From Burkholderia ambifaria (GTDB lineage: Bacteria > Pseudomonadota > Gammaproteobacteria > Burkholderiales > Burkholderiaceae), in NCBI RefSeq assembly GCF_001443045.1, contig NZ_LKPJ01000020.1, forward strand, positions 1 through 64,000: a stretch of 64,000 nt of DNA. The letters run 5' to 3'. A model generated the notes under the pieces. That model was not told the origin of the DNA. It was given only the letters and a program-made list of their open reading frames with translations, and ran no database searches. A program made the translations under genes and the position numbers. Numbering within the stretch: position 1 is the stretch's first letter; every line of letters begins with the position of its first letter. Below, piece by piece: positions 44,437 through 55,873 of the stretch.

Positions 44437-45609
44437 ATGAGATGTATTTGGGATCGGCGCGATAGCAGGGCAGCCGCGTTTGGCCGTCATGGTGCGCGAA
44501 TCGTGATCGGCGCAACGATGAGCGCGGTACTGTCGGCGTGCGCCGTTGCGCCGGGTATGCGCATGTCGACACCTGCGACTTTGCCGGTGACGAGTAGCAA
44601 CGAGCAGACACCAGCGCAGGAACTTCAGATTCCGATTACTGATATCAACCTGGCGTTGATTCGGGAGATTCGTGAGGCGGATCAGAAATCCGGGGAAAGC
44701 CAGCTTCGAGAATTGATCGGCAAGCCCCAGCCCTACACGCTCGGTATCGGTGACGTACTGCAAATCACTGTCTGGGATCATCCAGAGTTAGCAGCGGCTC
44801 AGGGTTCGCAGACGTCCACGACTTCGCGTCCCTATGATCCGATCCAGGGTTTTGTCGTCGACGGAAACGGAGATGTTTCGGTGCCTTTCGCAGGCAACGT
44901 TCACGTTGCGGGTATGCGGATCGATCAGGCACAACGTGCCATTCAAACCGCTTTGCAAAGAGTCTACGTGCGGCCACATGTCACGGTCCGAGTCGCATCG
45001 TTTCGGGCGAAGCAGGTTTATGTCGACGGTGAAGTGCATACGCCCGGCGTCGTACCGATCAACGATGTCCCGATGACGCTGAACGAGGCGATTAGTCGTG
45101 CTGGCGGATTTAGCACTGCGGCGGATCAGGGCAGGATGGTCATCGTACGTAACGGCACGTCATATCTGTTGAATCTGACGCAGATACTTGATGCCAACGT
45201 GAATCCGTCTGGCATCGTGTTGAAAAATGGCGATCTGCTGCGTGTTGTCTCGCGCGATGAAAACGGCGTCTTCGTTATGGGCGAAGTCAACAAGCCGTTG
45301 ACCGCGCTTCCGATGCAAACTGGCCGGCTCACCCTGAGCGAGGCGATTTCGCAAGCGGGCAGCGTCAACAGCAATACCGCAGATGCGAAGCAGCTTTACG
45401 TGATTCGGGGCACGTCCAACAAGACGCCCCAGGTATTTCATCTTGACGCGCGTTCGCCGGTCTCGATGGTTTTAGCGAATCAATTCGAGTTGCAACCAAA
45501 GGATATCGTCTACGTGGACGGAAACGGGCTCGTGCGAATCAGCCGTGTGCTTAGCCTGTTGTTGCCTGCGATCAACGCTGGCCTGACAGGTGCGGTGTTG
45601 ACCAAATGA
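44437..45609 (+). CDS. wza: polysaccharide export outer-membrane lipoprotein Wza
   Basis: A 390-residue lipoprotein with lipobox LSAC near residue 32-35. The Poly_export domain (PYTLGIGDVLQITVWDHPEL) and two SLBB domains follow (QVYVDGEVHTPGVVPI; GVFVMGEVNKPLTALPM). It ends in the amphipathic helix ISRVLSLLLPAINAGLTG that forms the outer-membrane barrel. It forms the octameric export channel with Wzc. The stop overlaps wzb by four bases. Confidence 0.94.
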   Translation: MRCIWDRRDSRAAAFGRHGARIVIGATMSAVLSACAVAPGMRMSTPATLPVTSSNEQTPAQELQIPITDINLALIREIREADQKSGESQLRELIGKPQPYTLGIGDVLQITVWDHPELAAAQGSQTSTTSRPYDPIQGFVVDGNGDVSVPFAGNVHVAGMRIDQAQRAIQTALQRVYVRPHVTVRVASFRAKQVYVDGEVHTPGVVPINDVPMTLNEAISRAGGFSTAADQGRMVIVRNGTSYLLNLTQILDANVNPSGIVLKNGDLLRVVSRDENGVFVMGEVNKPLTALPMQTGRLTLSEAISQAGSVNSNTADAKQLYVIRGTSNKTPQVFHLDARSPVSMVLANQFELQPKDIVYVDGNGLVRISRVLSLLLPAINAGLTGAVLTK

Positions 45610-46046
45610 TCGCCAGCATTCTAGTCGTTTGCGAGGGAAATATCTGTCGTAGTCCGATGGCACAGGCGTTGCTGGCTCGCCAGTTTCCGACAGTACGCGT
45701 CGGCTCAGCCGGTTGTGCGGCGCTTGCCGGGCGAGGGGCCGATCCGATGGCAATCGAGCTGATGGCCGAACGAGGAATCGACCTAGGCGGGCATGTCGCC
45801 ATCGGACTGAACCTTGAACATATGCGATCCGCCGACCTGATCCTGACGATGACCGCCGAGCAGCGCAGAAGAATTGAAGCCGGCTATCCGTTTTCGAGGG
45901 GAAAGGTCTTTCGTATCGGAGAGTTCAAAAAAATCGATGTCGTCGATCCTTATAGAAAAGGCCGCTTCACATTTGAAATGGCTTTGAGTCAGATCGACGA
46001 TAGCCTGGGGCGCTGGATTGAAAAAATGAATCGGATCATTAGATAA
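45606..46046 (+). CDS. wzb: low-molecular-weight protein tyrosine phosphatase Wzb
   Basis: A 146-residue phosphatase with the signature CEGNICRSP near residue 9-17 (nucleophile Cys9, Arg15). The general acid Asp is in DVVDPYRKG near 115. It removes phosphate from the tyrosine-rich tail of Wzc, cycling the export machinery. It is coupled to wza by ATGA overlap and wzc starts two bases after its stop. Confidence 0.95.
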   Translation: MIASILVVCEGNICRSPMAQALLARQFPTVRVGSAGCAALAGRGADPMAIELMAERGIDLGGHVAIGLNLEHMRSADLILTMTAEQRRRIEAGYPFSRGKVFRIGEFKKIDVVDPYRKGRFTFEMALSQIDDSLGRWIEKMNRIIR

Positions 46047-46048
46047 AT

Positions 46049-48262
46049 ATGGAATCCGCAAATAAATCGCGAATCATCGATATCCACAATACCGACGAAA
46101 TTCATCTATCCGACTACGTTGCAGTCGTCGTGGAGAATTGGCGACTCATTTGCTCGATCGCCGCTTTCGTCCTGCTACTCGGCATCGTCTACGCGTTCGT
46201 GGCAAAACCTGCGTATCGTGCAGACGCGCTAATTCAGGTCGAGGACAGTGCGAACGCGACACAAAGCGCGCTCGGCGATCTGGCATCGATCTTCGATACG
46301 AAGCAAACCGCCGAGGCAGAAATCGAACTGATCAGATCACGTTTGGTTGTCGGTCACACGGTCAGTGCGCTGCATCTCGACATTTCGGTGCAACCACACT
46401 ACTTCCCGGTTGTCGGCACATTGTTCGCTCGACTCGCTGGAAACAAGACACTGGCCCGTCCACGTTTCGGATTGTCGCGGTTTGCCTGGGGTGGAGAGAA
46501 GATTGACGTCACTCGGTTTGAGGTCGCAACGGAGCGTTACGATCAGAAATACCTGGTCGTGGCACGTGGTGACGGTAGATATGAACTGGTCGATCCGGAA
46601 GGCGATGTCGTTCTGAATGGTGTAGTCGGTCAGATGGCACAAGGTCGTGACCAGTACGGCCCGGTGGAGTTGACGATCACTCAGCTACGGGCACATCCAG
46701 ACACCGAATTCATTCTTAGCCGTGCATCGACACAGGCGACGATAAAGCAACTTCAGGATGATTTAACGATCGCGGAGAAAACTAAGCAGTCCGGCGTAAT
46801 CGGCGTTTCGCTGGACGGTGCGGACAGCGCTCGTACAGCTGCGGTGATCAATACACTGGCTTCCGCGTATGTCCAGCAGAACATTGACCGAAAATCGGCT
46901 GAAGCAGAACACACGCTCGCGTTTCTCGATCAGCAGCTACCGCAGCTTCGAAAGCAGCTCGATCAATCCGAAGATCGATACAACGCGTTTCGAAATCAGA
47001 AAGGCACGGTCGATCTGACGGAAGAGAGCCGACTGTTGCTGCAACAAATCGTCGACAGCAAGACAAAGCTCGTCGATCTCGAGCAGCAGCGCGTGGAAAT
47101 GTCGCAGCGTTTCACCGAATCGCATCCTGCACTGTCTGCGCTGACCGCGCAAATTGCATCGTTGAAAGCGCAACTGGATCAATTGAACCGGCGCGTCCTG
47201 ACCCTGCCGGACACCGAGCAGTCAGCACTGCGTCTGTTGCGTGATGTCCGCGTCAACACCGAGTTGTACACGAACCTGCTCGACAACGCGCAGCAGCTTC
47301 GCATTGTCAAGGCAGGCCAAGTCGGCAATGTTCGTGTCGTCGACTACGCGGTGGTGACGGAAGATCCGGTCAAACCGAAGCGGCCCCTCGTGATTGCACT
47401 CGCAGCGTTGTTTGGTCTTGTGATCGGGACGGCAGCGGCGTTCGGGAAACATGCACTGTTCGGTGGACTGAAGCACAGCGATGAAATCGAGAAAGCCATC
47501 GATTTACCGGTCTACGCAACGATTCCGCACAGCCAGGCGCAGATCAGCCTTCAGCAGGAGATGGAGAATGGACGCTCAGGTCCCCACGTTCTTGCCGCTG
47601 TCGACTCCGAGGACTTGGCCGTCGAAGGCATTCGCAGTCTACGCACCGCATTGCAATTCGGCCTGCTTGACTCGAGCAACAACATAATCGTGATTACCGG
47701 ACCGCGTCCGGACGTCGGGAAGTCCTTTGTCTCAGTGAACCTAGCGACGGTACTGGCCAGCGGCGGTGCGCGTGTATTGCTGATCGATGCGGACATGCGT
47801 CGCGGCAACGTGCATTCGTACCTGGGCGTTTCAAAGCAACCCGGTCTTTCCGACGTCGTCAAGGGGTTCAACTTTGACGAAGCGATACAGCGAAATGTCG
47901 TACCTGGCATGGATCTGCTGCCCAAGGGATCGTTGCCGCCCAATCCTGCAGAGCTTCTGCTGAGCGAGCGTTTTAAAACATTGCTGGACACGGCCTCGGA
48001 ACGTTACGACCTCGTCATTGTCGACACCCCACCGGTGCTGGCGGTGACCGATTCGACGGTTATTGGTCGCTACGCCGGCGCCACACTGCTCGTCGTCCGG
48101 CATGGAAAGCATCCGCGCGCGGAAGTCATCGAATGCGCCAATCGGTTGCGTGGCGGGGGCGTAACTCTCAAGGGGGCGCTATTGACCGATGTGCCACGGC
48201 ATCGATTCGGATACGGAAGTTACTACTCTGGTTACTACGGGTACGGAAGCGTTTCAGAGTAA
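46049..48262 (+). CDS. wzc: polysaccharide co-polymerase and BY-kinase Wzc
   Basis: A 737-residue inner-membrane protein. It has the Wzz domain with membrane helices near 30-50 and 440-460 and a coiled-coil periplasmic part (about 280-390). The cytosolic tyrosine kinase has Walker A in [10 protein letters not shown], Walker A' [10 protein letters not shown] and Walker B LVIVDTPP. The C-terminus carries six tyrosines in [16 protein letters not shown], the autophosphorylation cluster. It controls chain length and export together with Wza and Wzb. GDVGKS is the usual form; here PDVGKS is intact. Confidence 0.95.
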   Translation: MESANKSRIIDIHNTDEIHLSDYVAVVVENWRLICSIAAFVLLLGIVYAFVAKPAYRADALIQVEDSANATQSALGDLASIFDTKQTAEAEIELIRSRLVVGHTVSALHLDISVQPHYFPVVGTLFARLAGNKTLARPRFGLSRFAWGGEKIDVTRFEVATERYDQKYLVVARGDGRYELVDPEGDVVLNGVVGQMAQGRDQYGPVELTITQLRAHPDTEFILSRASTQATIKQLQDDLTIAEKTKQSGVIGVSLDGADSARTAAVINTLASAYVQQNIDRKSAEAEHTLAFLDQQLPQLRKQLDQSEDRYNAFRNQKGTVDLTEESRLLLQQIVDSKTKLVDLEQQRVEMSQRFTESHPALSALTAQIASLKAQLDQLNRRVLTLPDTEQSALRLLRDVRVNTELYTNLLDNAQQLRIVKAGQVGNVRVVDYAVVTEDPVKPKRPLVIALAALFGLVIGTAAAFGKHALFGGLKHSDEIEKAIDLPVYATIPHSQAQISLQQEMENGRSGPHVLAAVDSEDLAVEGIRSLRTALQFGLLDSSNNIIVITGPRPDVGKSFVSVNLATVLASGGARVLLIDADMRRGNVHSYLGVSKQPGLSDVVKGFNFDEAIQRNVVPGMDLLPKGSLPPNPAELLLSERFKTLLDTASERYDLVIVDTPPVLAVTDSTVIGRYAGATLLVVRHGKHPRAEVIECANRLRGGGVTLKGALLTDVPRHRFGYGSYYSGYYGYGSVSE

Positions 48263-48326
48263 GCGTAATCACGGACGGTCTCGCGCATTAACGCATACGA
48301 CGTCTGCCAAATTGGAGTCTAATAAA

Positions 48327-49445
48327 ATGAATCGACGAATTGCTTTGATTACCGGCGTCACGGGGCAAGATGGCTCTTATCTCGCAGAGTTGCTGTTGAG
48401 CAAGGGCTATGAGGTACATGGCATCAAGCGCCGTGCATCGTTGTTCAATACGGACCGAATCGATCACTTGTATCAAGATCCGCACGTTTCGGATCGAAAC
48501 TTCGTCCTGCATCACGGCGATCTGACGGATTCGACCAGCTTGGTGCGTATCGTTCAGCGCGTGCAGCCCGACGAGATCTACAACCTTGCGGCCCAGAGTC
48601 ACGTTGCCGTTTCGTTCGAAGAGCCGGAATATACCGCGAACGCTGACGGTATCGGCGCACTTCGAATCCTCGAAGCGATCCGGATCTTGGGGCTTGAGAA
48701 GAAGACGCGCTTTTACCAGGCGTCAACGTCCGAGCTCTACGGGCTCGTACAGGAGATTCCGCAGAAGGAGACGACGCCATTCTATCCGCGCAGCCCGTAT
48801 GCGGTCGCCAAGATGTACGCATACTGGATTACTGTCAACTATCGCGAAGCGTATGGCATCTACGCATGCAACGGCATCCTGTTCAATCACGAATCGCCCG
48901 TTCGCGGCGAAACCTTCGTGACTCGCAAGATCACGCGCGCGATCTCGCGTATCGCAGCCGGCCTGCAGGATTGCCTGTATCTCGGCAACCTGTCCGCGCT
49001 GCGTGACTGGGGGCACGCACGCGACTACGTCGAAATGCAGTGGTTGATGCTCCAGCAGGAACAGCCGGAAGACTTCGTTATCGCGACGGGGGTGCAGTAC
49101 AGTGTACGAGATTTTGTCAAGAAGGCAGCGGCTGAACTCGGCATTACCGTCCGATTTGAAGGGGAAGGCATAAACGAGATCGGTATCGTCGAAATGGTGA
49201 ACGGGTCGGAAGCGAAAGTGGCGCCTGGCACTGTGATCGTGCGTGTCGATCCGCGTTACTTCCGACCGACCGAAGTCGAAACACTGCTGGGTGATCCAAC
49301 CAAAGCACATGAGAAACTGGGCTGGAAGCCGACTACGTCGTTCGAGTCGCTGGTCGTCGAAATGGTGCGTGCGGACTACCAAGTGGCAAAGCGCGACGCG
49401 CTCGTGATGCTGGCTGGCTTCAAGACGTTTGAATACAACGAGTGA
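48327..49445 (+). CDS. gmd: GDP-mannose 4,6-dehydratase
   Basis: A 372-residue extended short-chain dehydrogenase with NADP motif [15 protein letters not shown]. The catalytic Thr/Glu are in STSELYG, and Tyr-x3-Lys is in [30 protein letters not shown] is typical of Gmd. It converts GDP-mannose to GDP-4-keto-6-deoxymannose. The start at ATG 48327 is 65 bases after wzc. The ribosome site is weak (TTGGAG). Confidence 0.95.
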   Translation: MNRRIALITGVTGQDGSYLAELLLSKGYEVHGIKRRASLFNTDRIDHLYQDPHVSDRNFVLHHGDLTDSTSLVRIVQRVQPDEIYNLAAQSHVAVSFEEPEYTANADGIGALRILEAIRILGLEKKTRFYQASTSELYGLVQEIPQKETTPFYPRSPYAVAKMYAYWITVNYREAYGIYACNGILFNHESPVRGETFVTRKITRAISRIAAGLQDCLYLGNLSALRDWGHARDYVEMQWLMLQQEQPEDFVIATGVQYSVRDFVKKAAAELGITVRFEGEGINEIGIVEMVNGSEAKVAPGTVIVRVDPRYFRPTEVETLLGDPTKAHEKLGWKPTTSFESLVVEMVRADYQVAKRDALVMLAGFKTFEYNE

Positions 49446-49450
49446 GCGCC

Positions 49451-50398
49451 ATGGACAAGGACACGCGAATTTTCGTCGCCGGGCACCGCGGGATGGTCGG
49501 CTCAGCAGTCGTACGCGCGCTAGCGGAAAAGGATTATCGCAACGTCGTTACGCGCAGCCGATCACAACTTGATCTGATTGATCAGGTTGCGGTGGAAGCG
49601 TTTTTCCGTGACAACGAGATCGACGTTGTCGTGCTGGCTGCGGCCAAGGTTGGTGGCATTCTTGCCAACAACACATACCCCGCAGATTTCCTGTATCTGA
49701 ACCTGATGATCGAAGCGAACGTGATTCAGGCGGCCTATCGTGCCGGGGTGCAGCGCCTCGTGTTCCTGGGCTCGTCCTGCATCTACCCCCGAGACTGCCC
49801 GCAGCCAATCCGGGAAGAGTATCTGTTGACGGGGCCGCTTGAAAAGACGAACGAACCGTACGCAATCGCGAAGATCGCCGGAATCAAGCTGTGCGAAGCG
49901 TTCAATCGGCAGTACGGGACGCAATATGTGTCGCTGATGCCGACGAACCTGTATGGCCCAAACGACAACTACGATCTAAGCACCAGCCACGTTCTGCCGG
50001 CATTGATTAGCAAGGCACATCAGGCCAAACATAATTCCGAAGAGACATTGTCGGTGTGGGGATCCGGCAATCCCCGCCGCGAATTTCTGCATGTGGACGA
50101 TCTCGCGGGTGCTGTTGTCTTCGTATTGGAATCCGGGATCCAGGACGGCTTGTTCAACGTCGGATCCGGCACCGACGTTTCAATTCGGGAACTGGCCGAG
50201 CTGATACTCGATATTGTCGAGTCGGACGCGAAATTGGTATTTGACAACACAAGACCTGACGGGACCCCCAGGAAACTCATGGATGTTTCCCGTCTGGCCG
50301 AGATGGGATGGAGATCGACGATCACGCTTGATGCTGGAATTCGCTCAACTTATCGTGACTACCTGGCGAACATTCCGACGCATGAAGGTCAGATTTGA
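49451..50398 (+). CDS. fcl: GDP-L-fucose synthase
   Basis: A 315-residue epimerase-reductase. It has the nucleotide motif GHRGMVGSAVVRAL, the SSCIYPRDCPQPIREE stretch, the YAIAKIAG Tyr-x3-Lys pair and catalytic residues in NLYGPNDNYD. With Gmd it yields GDP-L-fucose, so fucose is expected in the repeat unit. A GTG nine bases earlier overlaps gmd; the ATG at 49451 is preferred. Confidence 0.94.
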   Translation: MDKDTRIFVAGHRGMVGSAVVRALAEKDYRNVVTRSRSQLDLIDQVAVEAFFRDNEIDVVVLAAAKVGGILANNTYPADFLYLNLMIEANVIQAAYRAGVQRLVFLGSSCIYPRDCPQPIREEYLLTGPLEKTNEPYAIAKIAGIKLCEAFNRQYGTQYVSLMPTNLYGPNDNYDLSTSHVLPALISKAHQAKHNSEETLSVWGSGNPRREFLHVDDLAGAVVFVLESGIQDGLFNVGSGTDVSIRELAELILDIVESDAKLVFDNTRPDGTPRKLMDVSRLAEMGWRSTITLDAGIRSTYRDYLANIPTHEGQI

Positions 50399-51726
50399 TG
50401 GATATGAATATATCCTTCCATAAACGCGACCGGGTTGACAGTTCTGCCATTCGCTCAATCAAACGTCTAGCCCAGAATGGATTGATCAAGGTGGTCGCGG
50501 CCGGTCTCGCTTTCGCGTCGCAGATCTCATTGGTGAAAATCCTGGGAAGTGGGCCGTATGGTTTATACGTGTATTTTGTAACGTACTGCTCATTGATCGT
50601 CGCGATTTCAAAAGGAGGTATAGATTTAGTCGCGTTGCGTGAGATGGCCGTGGCGTGGTCTGCTGGATCATCTCGAGACGTAAAGTTCATCAGGCGCGGT
50701 ACATTTCGATATATTGCCGTGGTTGGTGCTCCTCTTTCTATACTCATCGCATTTATTTTCGAATGGACAGGATTGTTTGCGCACGGACAACGCCCGCCGG
50801 ATCTCGTCTGGGTTTCCGTCACATCAGTTTCGATGCTTGTTCTGGCGATGAGCTTGGCATGCGTAAAGGGGCTGCAGCGCGTCAATTCGGCAGAGGCAGT
50901 TGATTCGATATTCAAGCCCATCACCATCATCGCAATTGCTTGGGTAATTGGATATTTCTCAATTAAATCATCCGTTAATATTGCATATTTGCCATTCGTT
51001 TCAGCCAATATCGTATCCGCGTTGGCACTACAGATTCTGTTCGAGGTCATCAGAAAAGAACGGGGATCGAACTCGGACAGGGTCGATGTGGAGGTGCGAG
51101 GTCTTTTTGAATTTAGTCAGGCCATGGCATTCACCTTGAGTGGCCTGAGCACTTTTGCCTATTTCCAGCTTGGCACGTTGGTAGTCGCGGCGAAACTCGG
51201 TACATCCGATGCGGCCGCCTTCAGTATGGCATGCAATTTCGTTCGAATCGTAATATTCGTCGCGTTGATCGCTGCAGGTCAAGCTCAACCAATTTTGGCT
51301 GCACAGTATCGTCGCAAGGATTTCTCCTCAGTTCGAAGCACGATCTCGACATACTTGCTGGTGAGTACATCCAGTGCAGTGCTTGGTGCAATATTTTTGG
51401 TAATCTTCGGTCGAAAACTGTTGGGCTCTGTTTCACCGGAATTCGTATCTGCATATGATGCACTGTTAATCATGTCAGTAGCACATATCCTGAATAGTGT
51501 GATCTTGGTGCTGAGTGGTGCGTTGAACATGTGCGGCTTTCAGAACAGCGTATTGAAGGCGCAAATTTTCGGAATGGTGCCAGGCGGGATCGCCATGTTG
51601 TTATTTGTCACTCCACTTGGCATGTCCGGCGTCGCACTTTCGATGTTGATTGCGTTATTTGCTAATTTCATAGTATTGACAAAAGACTGCAGAAAAGTAT
51701 TTTCCGTGAAAAGACTAGGGGAATGA
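50398..51726 (+). CDS. wzx: polysaccharide flippase, Wzx-like
   Basis: A 442-residue protein with about 12 membrane segments and a Lys/Arg-rich start (SIKRLAQNGLIKVVAAGLAF). It belongs to the polysaccharide transporter type. It should flip lipid-linked repeat units across the inner membrane. The ATG overlaps the fcl stop (TGATG). From here to about 58.6 kb the sequence is clearly richer in A and T than the flanks. Confidence 0.85.
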   Translation: MDMNISFHKRDRVDSSAIRSIKRLAQNGLIKVVAAGLAFASQISLVKILGSGPYGLYVYFVTYCSLIVAISKGGIDLVALREMAVAWSAGSSRDVKFIRRGTFRYIAVVGAPLSILIAFIFEWTGLFAHGQRPPDLVWVSVTSVSMLVLAMSLACVKGLQRVNSAEAVDSIFKPITIIAIAWVIGYFSIKSSVNIAYLPFVSANIVSALALQILFEVIRKERGSNSDRVDVEVRGLFEFSQAMAFTLSGLSTFAYFQLGTLVVAAKLGTSDAAAFSMACNFVRIVIFVALIAAGQAQPILAAQYRRKDFSSVRSTISTYLLVSTSSAVLGAIFLVIFGRKLLGSVSPEFVSAYDALLIMSVAHILNSVILVLSGALNMCGFQNSVLKAQIFGMVPGGIAMLLFVTPLGMSGVALSMLIALFANFIVLTKDCRKVFSVKRLGE

Positions 51727-52626
51727 AATATTTCTATCCAGAACTGAGCGGAAAAGATCTACTATTTTCCAGGGTAGCAGGGTCTGGTTTGGGGAGCATG
51801 TTGTTCCCGTGGGCGCGTGCTGTCGTCGCCTCACACAAGTTTGGATATAAGTTAATTGAACCCACATGGCCTCAATAAAGATTGGCCCATTGATCAGGCG
51901 AGAGCGAGCTTCTAGAAGCTACAGCAATTTATTCGATAGCCCAAGTGAATCATTAAGTGGCATCGCACGACGTCGAGCATTGATGGTTCGAAAAAGAATA
52001 CATGAAGAAAAATTAAACTTCGAAAGGGACGGCGACATCGTCACGTTTTCGGGGATGAACGGCTATTTCCAACCGATTGTCGACGATCATCAACTGGTGG
52101 CATCACGGCCGCGAGCGATTTCCAGGGAAGAGCATCGTGAGGGGCTGAGGTGGGATTTTTCATCGTCTATCTGCATGCATGTCAGGCTTGGCGACTTTTC
52201 TTCCGCTGCGTCTGCTGAAGCGATAACGGCGGGGAAAACGAACGTTCGGCTACCATTGGAGTGGTACCGGGAGGTTGCAGAGGGAATTCGAGAGGTACGC
52301 GGCAGAAGCACACGGATATATCTGTTTTCTGACGGGAGCGACCAGGAGCTGGCGTCTCCGCTCGATTTGGACAATTGCCAGCGACTCTCGTTCGGCAGTG
52401 CGCTGGCGGACCTGCTTGCGCTTGCACAAAATGAATGCTTGATCGCATCGGGTTCGACTTTCAGCATGTGGGCGTCCTATCTAGGGCGCATGCCAGTCTA
52501 GTCTTCTGGTGTACTGGGCAAAGACGACATCGGTTGTATGTTCAAGAATACATGGAACCGGTGGTTGAAAATCGAATTCAGGCGGTGCAAGCCGCAAAGG
52601 GGATATTTGAATCCCGGATCGCTTGA
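51723..52626 (+). pseudogene. glycosyltransferase (fucosyltransferase-like, GT11 type) with two frameshifts
   Basis: The start overlaps the wzx stop. The first 47 codons (MKYFYPELSGKDLLFSRVAG to LIEPTWPQ) meet TAA near 51863. The protein clearly continues in another frame (IKIGPLIRRERASRSYSNLF onward, CMHVRLGDF, LPLEWYREVAEGI, CLIASGSTFSMWASYLGRMP) to TAG at 52499-52501. The tail then resumes in the third frame (SLVFWCTGQRRHRLYVQEYM and on, stop 52624-52626). Each break is explained by one missing base, and together they restore about 300 residues. CMHVRLGDF resembles the H-x-R-x-G-D nucleotide-sugar motif of fucosyltransferases. It may be inactive or a sequencing artefact. Confidence 0.7.
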
Positions 52627-52637
52627 AAGGTGTGCGT

Positions 52638-53945
52638 ATGGAAATGTTGAACTATGCATTGGGATTGGTCGCGATCACGTGCGCCGTGTTGATGATGCGG
52701 CGCGTGTTCCTTTGGCCATCACTTGTGTTTTGGCAAGGAACCTTTGTGGGTTATTCGATTTTTCTCGCGGCGCCGGTATTAATTTTGCTCATCTTCCAAA
52801 GTCTGCCCGAAGCAGATGCGTATGCAGCGTTAACAATCAAGGACGCTCCAGAAGTGCTATGCCATATCGCGGCGGCTGGCATATTGCTCTACATTTTCGG
52901 GTGTTGGGAGATGAGGCGCTCGATCCGGGAAATTGTCCGTGAAACACACCCGGCATCCGGTTTTCTCTGGAAGTTATATCTTGTATACATCGCTGCAGCA
53001 ATTTTCATTTTCTTCAAATCCGGGAAACTCGATGGAGGTCACTGGTATGAAAATGGAGCCGCCATGTATCAACAGAGCGTAACAGCCGTTCTGATCGGAA
53101 ATATAGGCAACGTGCTGAGAGTTATTATGCCAGCGGTCGCAATCATGCTGCGTCGGAGAAATGCTATTAGCTCGAGAACATTGGTAATCATGGCCGTGTT
53201 TACAATGATTTTTGAGCTCGTGGTTTCGAGTAATAGAATTCTAGTTCTTTTTTGGTTGATTGCGCTTCTGCTTGAATACAGACATCGCCTACAGAAAAAC
53301 ATCATCCTATTTGCAATTGCCGCGCCGTTCATATTGCAGGCGAATCAGTATTTTCCTATCGTTCGAGGACTGCTTTGGACAAACGGCGCAAGCGTCAATC
53401 AACTTTATGCCGGTGTTGAAGCCGCGAAGGACGCGCATAGCCGCGACGCGGCAGGGCTCGATCGAGTACTCGGAAGCGCGGTTGAAGCGGACAACCTGAA
53501 CGTCATAAAGTATGTTGTCAATTATTTTCCGGCGCGACACGATTTTTTCTACGGAAGCACATTTTTTCTTAAAGGTCTTTCATTTGCAGTCCCGCGAATG
53601 CTGTGGCCTGAAAAACCACCCACATTCGGCACATTCATTGGTGAGCGGGCAACTGGCGTGACTGGTCTTGCATTAAATTCCGCATTCATCGGAGAGGCGT
53701 ACGGAAACTTCGGTATCCTGGCAGTACCGATTCTCTGTATCTCACTGTTTGTCGTCGGGAGGATCAGCCTCCTGCTTCGAGCAGATTACGCACGGGCTGC
53801 GACATTTTTCGTTGCATTGGCCGCATGGCGATTTGATTTTTCGTTTATTATCATCGGCCTAAGCATGCTATTGGCCATCGAATTTTTCAGGCGTTCGCTC
53901 CGAGGAACGGTACGCAAAACAGCGGCAATCAACTCCAATTTTTAA
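52638..53945 (+). CDS. polysaccharide polymerase, Wzy-like
   Basis: A 435-residue membrane protein with roughly ten hydrophobic segments. It has a large periplasmic loop at about 230-330 (RGLLWTNGASVNQLYAGVEA; NYFPARHDFFYGSTFF). FFLKGLSFAVPRMLWPEKPP and FIGEAYGNFGILAV are of the O-antigen/EPS polymerase type. It would join repeat units in the periplasm. The ATG at 52638 has AAAGG eight bases upstream; a TTG at 52623 is an alternative. The name rests on topology and position. Confidence 0.75.
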   Translation: MEMLNYALGLVAITCAVLMMRRVFLWPSLVFWQGTFVGYSIFLAAPVLILLIFQSLPEADAYAALTIKDAPEVLCHIAAAGILLYIFGCWEMRRSIREIVRETHPASGFLWKLYLVYIAAAIFIFFKSGKLDGGHWYENGAAMYQQSVTAVLIGNIGNVLRVIMPAVAIMLRRRNAISSRTLVIMAVFTMIFELVVSSNRILVLFWLIALLLEYRHRLQKNIILFAIAAPFILQANQYFPIVRGLLWTNGASVNQLYAGVEAAKDAHSRDAAGLDRVLGSAVEADNLNVIKYVVNYFPARHDFFYGSTFFLKGLSFAVPRMLWPEKPPTFGTFIGERATGVTGLALNSAFIGEAYGNFGILAVPILCISLFVVGRISLLLRADYARAATFFVALAAWRFDFSFIIIGLSMLLAIEFFRRSLRGTVRKTAAINSNF

Positions 53946-54051
53946 ATTTTATAAAAATAATATCTTTTAAAGCTGTTATTTGATGATCGGCATAGTCTTT
54001 ACGATACATGACGTATCAGCCGATCAAACATATTCGAGGTCTAACGTGGCT

Positions 54052-55221
54052 ATGCAGAAGCGAGTGGCGATCATATATCATTTCTTCCCTCATTATCGGA
54101 AAGGAATTCTGGATCTGCTTTGTCGCACTCCGGAAAAATATAGCTTCCTTGGCGATCCGATAGCGAGCTACGAAGGGATTCCCGCATTCAAATTTCCAGA
54201 TGATTGTGATTTTCGACCAGCTCCGGTGCGCAAGATATTTGGCCGACCATTTCAGTGGCAGGCTATTCAGGCCGCATTTTCTCCCGAGTTTTCGTGCGTG
54301 GTCTTGCTCGCCAACCCCAATTTCGTATCCACTTGGCTTGCTGCGCTCATTGCCCGGATCATGCAGAAGCGAGTGATTTTCTGGGGGCATGGATTTTTAT
54401 CGCCAGAGAAAGGGATAAAGAACTACGTTAGAAAAATTTTCTTTTCGCTTGCCAGTGCGATGTATCTATATGGCTATCGCGCCAAAATTATTGCCAAGGA
54501 ATTCGGGTTTAAATCAGATCGACTATATGTTGGATTCAATAGTCTTGACTACGACCGCCAATTGGTTGAAAGAAATAAATTAATCTTGAAAAGTAAAAAT
54601 AAAAACTCTGGTGAGAAATTGGATGATGGGTGTGTTGATACCGTAAATCTTCTTGGAATATCTCGACTTACTGCTAAATGTCAGTACGAGATTCTAATAG
54701 AGGCGTTGGCTGCTGTCGCTTGGAAGAGTAAGAAAAGATTTAGTCTAACTCTGATCGGGGGCGGGCCAGAGGAATCTCGATTGCGAGCGCTGGCCAAATC
54801 CTTGAATGTGCGCGTGAATTTTCTCGGGGAAATTTATGAAGAGGGGGAGGTGGCATCACATATTTTTAATGCTGATGCAGTGGTTTCTCCCGGGAAAGTC
54901 GGACTGACAGCTATGCACGCTCTTATGTTTGGAGCTCCAGTTGTAACTCATGCCGATATGGATAGGCAAATGCCGGAAGCAGAAGCCGTCGTTGAAAATA
55001 TTTCGGGAATCTTATTCGAGTATGGGGATGTTGGTGATTTGGCGCGCGCTATTTTGGAAATTCCTAACTTAATTAAAGATCGGAAAAAAGTCAGAAATCG
55101 TTGCTATCGTATTATCGATGAAATTTATAATCCTCGTAGACAACTCGAAGTATTAGTAGCAGCAACCGAGGGAGTCCCGGCCGGCGAAGGTGATGATATC
55201 CAGGCCATGTGGAGAGCATGA
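54052..55221 (+). CDS. glycosyltransferase family 4-like
   Basis: A 389-residue GT-B enzyme. The N-terminal half begins [20 protein letters not shown], and the C-terminal half has the donor-binding region [40 protein letters not shown] and [20 protein letters not shown] with the E/S-rich loop replaced by GLTAMHA. The start at 54052 fits the family start; an earlier ATG at 53983 is possible. Codon use is AT-rich. The linkage it makes is unknown. Confidence 0.83.
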   Translation: MQKRVAIIYHFFPHYRKGILDLLCRTPEKYSFLGDPIASYEGIPAFKFPDDCDFRPAPVRKIFGRPFQWQAIQAAFSPEFSCVVLLANPNFVSTWLAALIARIMQKRVIFWGHGFLSPEKGIKNYVRKIFFSLASAMYLYGYRAKIIAKEFGFKSDRLYVGFNSLDYDRQLVERNKLILKSKNKNSGEKLDDGCVDTVNLLGISRLTAKCQYEILIEALAAVAWKSKKRFSLTLIGGGPEESRLRALAKSLNVRVNFLGEIYEEGEVASHIFNADAVVSPGKVGLTAMHALMFGAPVVTHADMDRQMPEAEAVVENISGILFEYGDVGDLARAILEIPNLIKDRKKVRNRCYRIIDEIYNPRRQLEVLVAATEGVPAGEGDDIQAMWRA

Positions 55222-55787
55222 TGGAAATCGATCTTCGAAATTGCCTTAGATGGGCGCGGAGATTGTTCTGGAGAACGGTATACAGATTGAGATATGTGCA
55301 CGAGACAGTCTTGATCGGAGGCGCCAGCGACATATCAAGGGATATCGTCGCCGAAGAATACGCCTATATTGGTCCTGGTTGTTTGATTTCATCGGGTGTT
55401 CATCTTGGGCGCTACTCAATGCTGGGTCCTGGTGTCAAGATTGTTGGAAATGATCATATTTTTCTGAAAAGCGGAACACCGGTGATCTTCAGCGGTAGAC
55501 CGAATTTTAAGAATACCTTGATTGGCAGAGATGTCTGGATTGGCGCTAATGTCATCGTGCTGTGCGGTGTTACGATCGGGGATGGCGCGATTATTGCCGC
55601 CGGATCTGTTGTGACGAAGAACGTATTGCCTTTCTCCATCATGGCTGGCATACCTGCAAAATTGGTCAAAAAGCGTTTCCCGAATCGCGAAGACGAAGTG
55701 CGACACTTGACAATGCTGGATGGCAACGTTTCTTCGGGAGAGTACTGCAGCAGGCCCAGCACATCATCAGAAAAGACAATGCACTGA
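55218..55787 (+). CDS. hexapeptide-repeat acetyltransferase
   Basis: A 189-residue left-handed beta-helix transferase with imperfect hexapeptide repeats from about 45 to 150 ([60 protein letters not shown]) and the end motif [13 protein letters not shown]. It probably O-acetylates the polysaccharide. The start overlaps the preceding stop (ATGATGG). Confidence 0.87.
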   Translation: MMEIDLRNCLRWARRLFWRTVYRLRYVHETVLIGGASDISRDIVAEEYAYIGPGCLISSGVHLGRYSMLGPGVKIVGNDHIFLKSGTPVIFSGRPNFKNTLIGRDVWIGANVIVLCGVTIGDGAIIAAGSVVTKNVLPFSIMAGIPAKLVKKRFPNREDEVRHLTMLDGNVSSGEYCSRPSTSSEKTMH

Positions 55788-55873
55788 GTTTTCACCAAAT
55801 AGATAGAAATCTGTCGTTGATTTGTATGCAATCCATTCTACATGTGACGTCTAAGAATTTCGGGATCTGAATC

